This document shows, one piece after another, positions 59,908 through 64,000 of a DNA stretch of 64,000 nt. How positions within the stretch are numbered: the stretch's first letter is position 1; every line of letters begins with the position of its first letter. The position numbers and the translations under genes were made by a program. The DNA comes from Streptomyces sp. NBC_00344 (lineage in GTDB: Bacteria > Actinomycetota > Actinomycetes > Streptomycetales > Streptomycetaceae). The notes under the pieces are model-generated. The model did not search any database. It saw only the letters and a program-made list of their open reading frames with translations, and was not told the DNA's origin. The stretch covers positions 4,423,501 to 4,487,500 of the forward strand of contig NZ_CP107996.1 in assembly GCF_036088315.1 (NCBI RefSeq), written 5' to 3'.

Positions 59908-61371
59908 ATGACCGCCGTACGACCCGACATCACCCCGAAGCAGGCGCCCGAGGCCACAGACTTCCCGACGGGCTTCGTCTGGGGGGCGGCCACGGCCGCC
60001 TACCAGGTCGAGGGCGCCGCCGCCGAGGACGGCCGCACCCCTTCCATCTGGGACACCTTCAGCCGTACCCCGGGCAAGGTCCGCAACGGTGACACCGGAG
60101 ACATCGCCGCGGACCACTACCACCGGTACCGCGACGACGTGCAGTTGATGAGGGAGCTGGGTCTCAAGGCCTACCGTTTCTCCATCTCCTGGTCCCGGGT
60201 GCAGCCGACCGGCCGCGGTCCGGCCGTCGAGCGCGGTCTGGACTTCTACCGCAGGCTCGCCGACGAACTGCTGGAAGCCGGCATCACCCCGGTCGCCACC
60301 CTCTACCACTGGGACCTTCCGCAGGAGCTGGAGGACGCGGGCGGCTGGCCGCAGCGCGAGACCGCCGAGCGTTTCGCCGACTACACCGCCATCATGGCGG
60401 GCGCCATCGGTGACCGGGTCGGCACCTGGACCACCTTCAACGAGCCGTGGTGCTCGGCCTTTCTCGGTTACGGGTCCGGTGTGCACGCGCCGGGCCGCAC
60501 CGAGCCCGCGGCTTCGCTGCACGCGGCCCACCACCTCAACCTCGCCCATGGCCGGGCGATCGAGGTTCTGCGCGGTCAACTCCCCGCTGCCGTGCAGACC
60601 TCGATCACCCTCAATCTGCACCAGGTGCGCCCGCTGACCGACAGCGCCGCCGACGCGGACGCCGCCCGCAGGATCGACGCGGTCGGCAACCGGGTCTTCA
60701 CCGGGCCGATCCTGCGCGGCGCGTATCCCGAGGACCTGATCGAGGACACCTCGCACGTGGTCGACTGGTCCAGGCTGGTGCACGAGGGCGACCTGGCCAC
60801 CATCTCGCGCCCCATCGACGTCCTGGGCGTCAACTACTACACGCCGACGGTGGTTTCCACCCCCGCGGCGGGCGGAGGGGACTCGCTCAACGACGGTCAC
60901 GGCAGCAGCGAGCACTCCCCGTGGACCGGATCGGAGCATGTGGCCTTCCACCTCGCCGAGGGGAAGAAGCGCACCGCGATGAACTGGGCCATCGACCCCG
61001 ACGGCCTCTACAACCTGCTCCTCGACGTCACCCGTGACCATCCGGGCCTGCCCCTGATGGTGACCGAGAACGGCGCCGCCTTCGACGACTACGTCTCCCC
61101 CGAGGGCAAGGTGGCGGACCCCGAGAGGATCGACTACCTGCACGGTCATCTGGACGCGGTGCAGCGGGCCGTCGCCGCGGGTGCCGACGTCCGGGGCTAC
61201 TTCCTGTGGTCCCTCATGGACAACTTCGAGTGGGGGTACGGCTACTCCAAGCGCTTCGGCGCGGTGTACGTGGACTACGCGTCCCAGCGCCGCATCCCGA
61301 AGGCCAGCGCCCACTGGTACGCGGATGTGATCCGCCGTCACGCACTGCCCCCGGCGGGCGACTTCTCCTAG
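59908..61371 (+). CDS. bglC: BglC: GH1 beta-glucosidase
   Basis: A 487-residue family 1 glycosidase with no signal peptide, hence cytoplasmic. The acid/base is E179 in TFNEPW and the nucleophile E387 in VTENGAAF. The N-terminal [19 protein letters not shown] is the family signature, and [20 protein letters not shown] is conserved near the end. It hydrolyses imported cellobiose or cellotriose to glucose. Controlled by CebR through the operator overlapping its start. Known to be essential for cello-oligosaccharide use in Streptomyces. Confidence 0.95.
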   Translation: MTAVRPDITPKQAPEATDFPTGFVWGAATAAYQVEGAAAEDGRTPSIWDTFSRTPGKVRNGDTGDIAADHYHRYRDDVQLMRELGLKAYRFSISWSRVQPTGRGPAVERGLDFYRRLADELLEAGITPVATLYHWDLPQELEDAGGWPQRETAERFADYTAIMAGAIGDRVGTWTTFNEPWCSAFLGYGSGVHAPGRTEPAASLHAAHHLNLAHGRAIEVLRGQLPAAVQTSITLNLHQVRPLTDSAADADAARRIDAVGNRVFTGPILRGAYPEDLIEDTSHVVDWSRLVHEGDLATISRPIDVLGVNYYTPTVVSTPAAGGGDSLNDGHGSSEHSPWTGSEHVAFHLAEGKKRTAMNWAIDPDGLYNLLLDVTRDHPGLPLMVTENGAAFDDYVSPEGKVADPERIDYLHGHLDAVQRAVAAGADVRGYFLWSLMDNFEWGYGYSKRFGAVYVDYASQRRIPKASAHWYADVIRRHALPPAGDFS

Positions 61372-61717
61372 GCGCTGGGTGAGAAGCGGCGGCGCCGCCC
61401 GCCCTGCGGGGCAGCCGGGACTTCTCACACGGCCCAGGACCGTGACGCGGCCGGGCGGGCCGCGATCCGTCCTGCCGCCCGGCATCGAACGACCCAGGAG
61501 ACCCGGCCGTGCGCCGGGTCTCAGCCGTTTCCCCGGGCGGATCCGCCGAGGGCAGCCGTGCGGTTATCGACCGGTTCACGACACCGTAGAGTGGGAGCGC
61601 TCCCATTGATGCTGGAGCCGAGGGGCCCGTCGTGCCCGCGGAGTGTCAAGGGACCCGACAACCGGACTTGGTTTGGTTATCCGACTGTGAGAAATTGACC
61701 GCGAACGGGAGGCAGCC
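61372..61717. other. bglC-cebR spacer with two hairpins and the CebR box
   Basis: A 346-bp gap without a gene. GTGAGAAG at 61379 pairs with CTTCTCAC at 61421-61428 to form a long terminator-like hairpin. GAGACCCGGC at 61498-61507 pairs with GCCGGGTCTC at 61513-61522, a perfect ten-base stem. The CebR box for cebR lies at 61592-61605. Confidence 0.7.
61592..61605 (+). promoter_or_regulatory. CebR box upstream of cebR
   Basis: TGGGAGCGCTCCCA, a perfect CebR palindrome, lies 112 bp before the cebR start and points to autoregulation. Confidence 0.85.
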
Positions 61718-62767
61718 ATGGCGGCAGCGCGAGTACGGAGCGGCGGGCGGCCCACGCTCGAAGAAGTCGCGGCACGGGCCGGGGTCGGCCGCGGCACGGC
61801 CTCACGGGTCATCAACGGATCGCCGCGCGTCAGTGACCACACCCGCGAGGCGGTCGAGGCCGCCGTGGCGGAGCTCGGCTACGTACCCAACCGTGCCGCG
61901 CGGGCCCTGGCGGGCAACCGTACGGACGCCATCGCCCTCGTGGTGCCCGAGTCGGAGACCCGCTTCTTCGCCGAGCCCTACTTCTCCGGCATCGTCCAGG
62001 GCGTCGGCGCCGCCCTGGCCGACACCGACATGCAGCTGCTGCTCACCCTGGTGGGCAGCGACCGCGAACGCCAGCGGCTCGCCCACTATCTTGCCGCGCA
62101 CCGCGTCGACGGTGTGCTGCTGGTGGCCGTGCACGCCGACGACCCCCTGCCGGACCTGCTGGAGCAGCTTTCCATTCCGGCGGTGATCAGTGGGCGGCGC
62201 TCCGACCACGAGACCCTTCCCTCGGTCGACTCGGACAACTACCAGGGGGCGAGGAGCGCCGTCGGGCATCTGGTGGCGCGCGGCCGCCGAACCATCGCCA
62301 CGATCACCGGACGGCTGGATGTGTACGGCGCCCAGTGCCGGCTCGACGGCTATCGCAGAGCGGTCGCCGCGGCCGGCGTCGACAGCGACGAAGCGCTGGT
62401 GGCACCCGCCGACTTCTCCGAGGAGGGCGGCCGGCGCGCCATGGAGCTGCTGCTGGAGCGCAGACCGGACCTGGACGCGGTCTTCGCCGCTTCCGACGTG
62501 ATGGCGGCCGGCGCCCGGCAGGTGCTGCGCGAAAGGGGCCTGCGCGTCCCCGATGACGTGGCTCTGGTGGGCTTCGACGACTCGTCCATCGCCCGGCACA
62601 TGGATCCGCCGCTCACCAGCGTGCGCCAGCCCATCGAGGACATGGGCCGCGCCATGGCCCGCCTGCTGCTCTCGGAGATCGCGGCCCGCCGCACACCGGG
62701 CTCCGGGGTGGTCGAGCGGACCCAGGTGGTGCTTCCGACCGATCTGGTTCCGCGCCTCAGCTCGTAA
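61718..62767 (+). CDS. cebR: CebR: LacI-family repressor of the ceb genes
   Basis: A 349-residue LacI-family repressor. The helix-turn-helix is PTLEEVAARAGVGRGTASRVINGSPRVSDHTREAVEAAVAELGYVPNRAARAL. A periplasmic-binding-protein-like sugar domain follows with conserved RSDHETLPSVDSDNYQGARSAVGHLV and VALVGFDDSSIARHMDPPLTSVRQP. It releases DNA when cellobiose or related oligosaccharides bind and represses cebEFG, bglC and itself. GGGAGG precedes the ATG. Confidence 0.93.
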   Translation: MAAARVRSGGRPTLEEVAARAGVGRGTASRVINGSPRVSDHTREAVEAAVAELGYVPNRAARALAGNRTDAIALVVPESETRFFAEPYFSGIVQGVGAALADTDMQLLLTLVGSDRERQRLAHYLAAHRVDGVLLVAVHADDPLPDLLEQLSIPAVISGRRSDHETLPSVDSDNYQGARSAVGHLVARGRRTIATITGRLDVYGAQCRLDGYRRAVAAAGVDSDEALVAPADFSEEGGRRAMELLLERRPDLDAVFAASDVMAAGARQVLRERGLRVPDDVALVGFDDSSIARHMDPPLTSVRQPIEDMGRAMARLLLSEIAARRTPGSGVVERTQVVLPTDLVPRLSS

Positions 62768-62787
62768 CACCGAGGCGCGGAAGGGGA

Positions 62788-63636
62788 TCAGACGTTGGGC
62801 ACCTTCAGCCGCTCCCAGGAGGCGGGCCCGGGGATGCCGTCGGCGTCGTCGTCCGAGTAGCCGAGCTTGCGCTGCCAGGCGGCGTACGACTTCCGGTCCG
62901 CCTCGGTCCAGTCCGGCCCCGGGCCGGACGTGTAGCGGTCGCAGCCCTCGGCGACCAGCCGCCTGCCCATCGCGGTGACCACCGCGCTGTGACGGCCCGG
63001 CCTGAAGTAGGAGGCGCCGGGATAGGGCTCGTACTGCGAGGGGATGGCGGGCCTGAACTCGGGCCAGCTGCCCGGGTCCTGATGGTCGTTCTCGGGCACC
63101 TGCGAGTGTCCGTACCAGCCTGCCTCCCGCTCCCACGTCCGCTCGTCGCGGTGCGAACGGAAGTCGGTGGGCCTGCCCATCGGCCAGGTGTCGGGCACTC
63201 CCCAGCTCCGGACCCAGCTGTTCAGTGAGCCCCAGCCCTTGCACGGGGTGTCCGTGAGTTCCGCGTGGACGATGCCGTCCACCCGGCAGTACGGGAAGAA
63301 CAGCGCCTCGATCTGGATCACCACACGGCCCGCCCGGTTGGTGCGGGTGCCGCCCGGCTGGTCCACCAGACTCTTCGATCGCGAGGTCGCCGGCACGAAC
63401 TGGGTGAAACGGCCGGTGAACGGGTCCCAGAGAAGATGGGGCGCCACGCCCCTGCCGGTGGTGTTACGGCCGAAGTAGTCGACGAGGTCGCTGTACGGCA
63501 CCAGGTCGGCCGGCTTCGAAGCGGTGGCGTTCTTGTCCCAGGTGATGTGGGCCACGGCCTTGGCGGGGCCGCCTTCGGTTGCGGCGTGATCGCCGATGTC
63601 GAGGTGCTGGGCACCGGGCATCCACAGGTCGGACAT
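62788..63636 (-). CDS. Endolysin-like amidase with peptidoglycan-binding domain
   Basis: A 282-residue protein whose N-terminal part looks like a phage-endolysin-type domain. GWYGHSQVPENDHQDPGSWPEF resembles the H-x-VP-x-N-x-HxDPG core of N-acetylmuramoyl-amidases, though no signal peptide is present. The C-terminus has a peptidoglycan-binding segment (AMGRRLVAEGCDRYTSGPGPDWTEADRKSYAAWQRKLGYSDDDADGIPGPASWERL), similar to repeats of the NlpC/P60 protein at 19.1 kb. GGAG precedes the ATG. Without an export signal it may be a phage relic or use a holin-like route. Confidence 0.75.
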   Translation of the reverse strand: MSDLWMPGAQHLDIGDHAATEGGPAKAVAHITWDKNATASKPADLVPYSDLVDYFGRNTTGRGVAPHLLWDPFTGRFTQFVPATSRSKSLVDQPGGTRTNRAGRVVIQIEALFFPYCRVDGIVHAELTDTPCKGWGSLNSWVRSWGVPDTWPMGRPTDFRSHRDERTWEREAGWYGHSQVPENDHQDPGSWPEFRPAIPSQYEPYPGASYFRPGRHSAVVTAMGRRLVAEGCDRYTSGPGPDWTEADRKSYAAWQRKLGYSDDDADGIPGPASWERLKVPNV

Positions 63637-63856
63637 GGTGACTCCAGGACAGGGAGTAAGCCCCGGGCCCGGTCGCCGCAGGGCATGGGCCTGCTACCGG
63701 GGACAACGGAACCGGCGGCCGGGACGACACGGTCGCCGGACGGCGGAGGGCGCCCGATGCACGGCATCCGGCCACGGCGGCGACCGGCGTACAGGCGCGG
63801 CGGACGACTCGGGCGGGGCAGGCGACTCGGGTGGGGCCGGGCGACTCCGGGTACGA

Positions 63857-63892
63857 CGAAGGCCCGGTCTGTTCTCACAGACCGGGCCTTCG
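63857..63892 (-). terminator. Terminator of tRNA-His
   Basis: A 14-base perfect stem (CGAAGGCCCGGTCT pairing with AGACCGGGCCTTCG) lies just past the tRNA 3' end. Confidence 0.85.
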
Positions 63893-63901
63893 CCCTTCAA
63901 G

Positions 63902-63974
63902 GGTGAGTAACGGGACTCGAACCCGCGACATCCTGGACCACAACCAGGTGCTCTACCATCTGAGCTATACCCAC
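63902..63974 (-). tRNA. tRNA-His (GTG)
   Basis: On the minus strand a complete cloverleaf with anticodon GTG. The acceptor GTGGGTA pairs with TACTCAC, with discriminator C73 and a G at 63975 as the encoded G-1 typical of histidine tRNAs. The D arm and GGTTCGAGTCC T arm are present. CCA is not encoded. Confidence 0.95.
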
Positions 63975-64000
63975 CGCGACCCGGTCGTTTCCGACCGGCC

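Noticed and set aside
57934..61371. A 1145-codon open frame spanning cebF, cebG and bglC
   Set aside because: Only its 3' part (from 59908) is bglC. The upstream part is an arginine/histidine-rich shadow of the permease genes in another frame.
1..64000. CRISPR arrays, insertion sequences, rRNA genes
   Set aside because: No regular short direct-repeat arrays, transposase motifs or rRNA-like sequence were noticed on reading both strands.

Overview
The window is chromosomal DNA of a Streptomyces-type actinomycete. Support for this: very high GC with strong third-position GC bias, many GTG starts, LAXTG/LPXTG-like sorting signals, a class F sortase, a CebR-controlled cellobiose system, DasR-type dre palindromes before chitinolytic genes, and three tRNA-Lys(CTT) genes. 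I see no rRNA, CRISPR array or insertion sequence. All family assignments are from reading the sequence, without database searches.

Layout. 1-2.4 kb: two genes of a GHKL ATPase / Z1 helicase cassette, cut by the left edge and probably part of an Mza-like anti-phage system. 2.5-9.4 kb: a GNAT acetyltransferase, a LAXTG-like wall protein, a SEC-C protein, a DUF3311/SSS symporter pair, and an MFS exporter divergent from an HxlR regulator with a paired operator. 9.4-18.1 kb: a DUF6412/YidC-like pair; an FAH-family hydrolase; a Gfo/Idh-UPF0303 operon divergent from a ROK regulator; surface proteins; a HAD phosphatase and a class F sortase. 18.8-24.2 kb: two tRNA-Lys genes flank a NlpC/P60-SPFH operon, a secreted AA10 lytic polysaccharide monooxygenase with a clear dre site, and an MFS exporter.

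24.2-34.2 kb: a transport and catabolism island with an IclR regulator, an Ehu-type polar solute ABC importer, a DUF3830 protein, an amidase overlapping a D-2-hydroxyacid dehydrogenase, two overlapping Asp/Glu racemase-family proteins, and an LLM flavoprotein. Its substrate is unknown. 34.4-40.2 kb: a GH18 chitinase behind tandem dre-like sites, an orphan Phd/YefM antitoxin, a PAS-GGDEF-EAL protein, an M6-type secreted protease and the third tRNA-Lys. 40.2-46.7 kb: a primase-like protein whose stop codon lies inside the tRNA, then a tight three-gene set (SF1 helicase, a 538-residue unknown, and a PD-(D/E)XK nuclease with four cysteines) and a PAP2 membrane protein. 46.9-53.3 kb: a phosphatase, a TPR regulator with a small divergent partner, a spermidine-synthase-like protein and an OmpR-type two-component system.

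53.5-62.8 kb: polysaccharide use. A CBM2-GH18 chitinase and a TetR regulator with its own near-perfect operator come first. Then follow cebE-cebF-cebG-bglC-cebR, with three 14-bp CebR palindromes before cebE, bglC and cebR. The window ends with an endolysin-like peptidoglycan-binding protein and tRNA-His.

How it fits together. The LPMO and two chitinases would open and cut chitin under DasR control, while CebEFG imports cello-oligosaccharides that BglC hydrolyses in the cytoplasm. The most novel-looking items are the helicase/unknown/Fe-S nuclease operon, the paired racemase-like proteins (one without its second cysteine) in the Ehu island, the NlpC/P60-SPFH pair, and the truncated GHKL-Z1 cassette.
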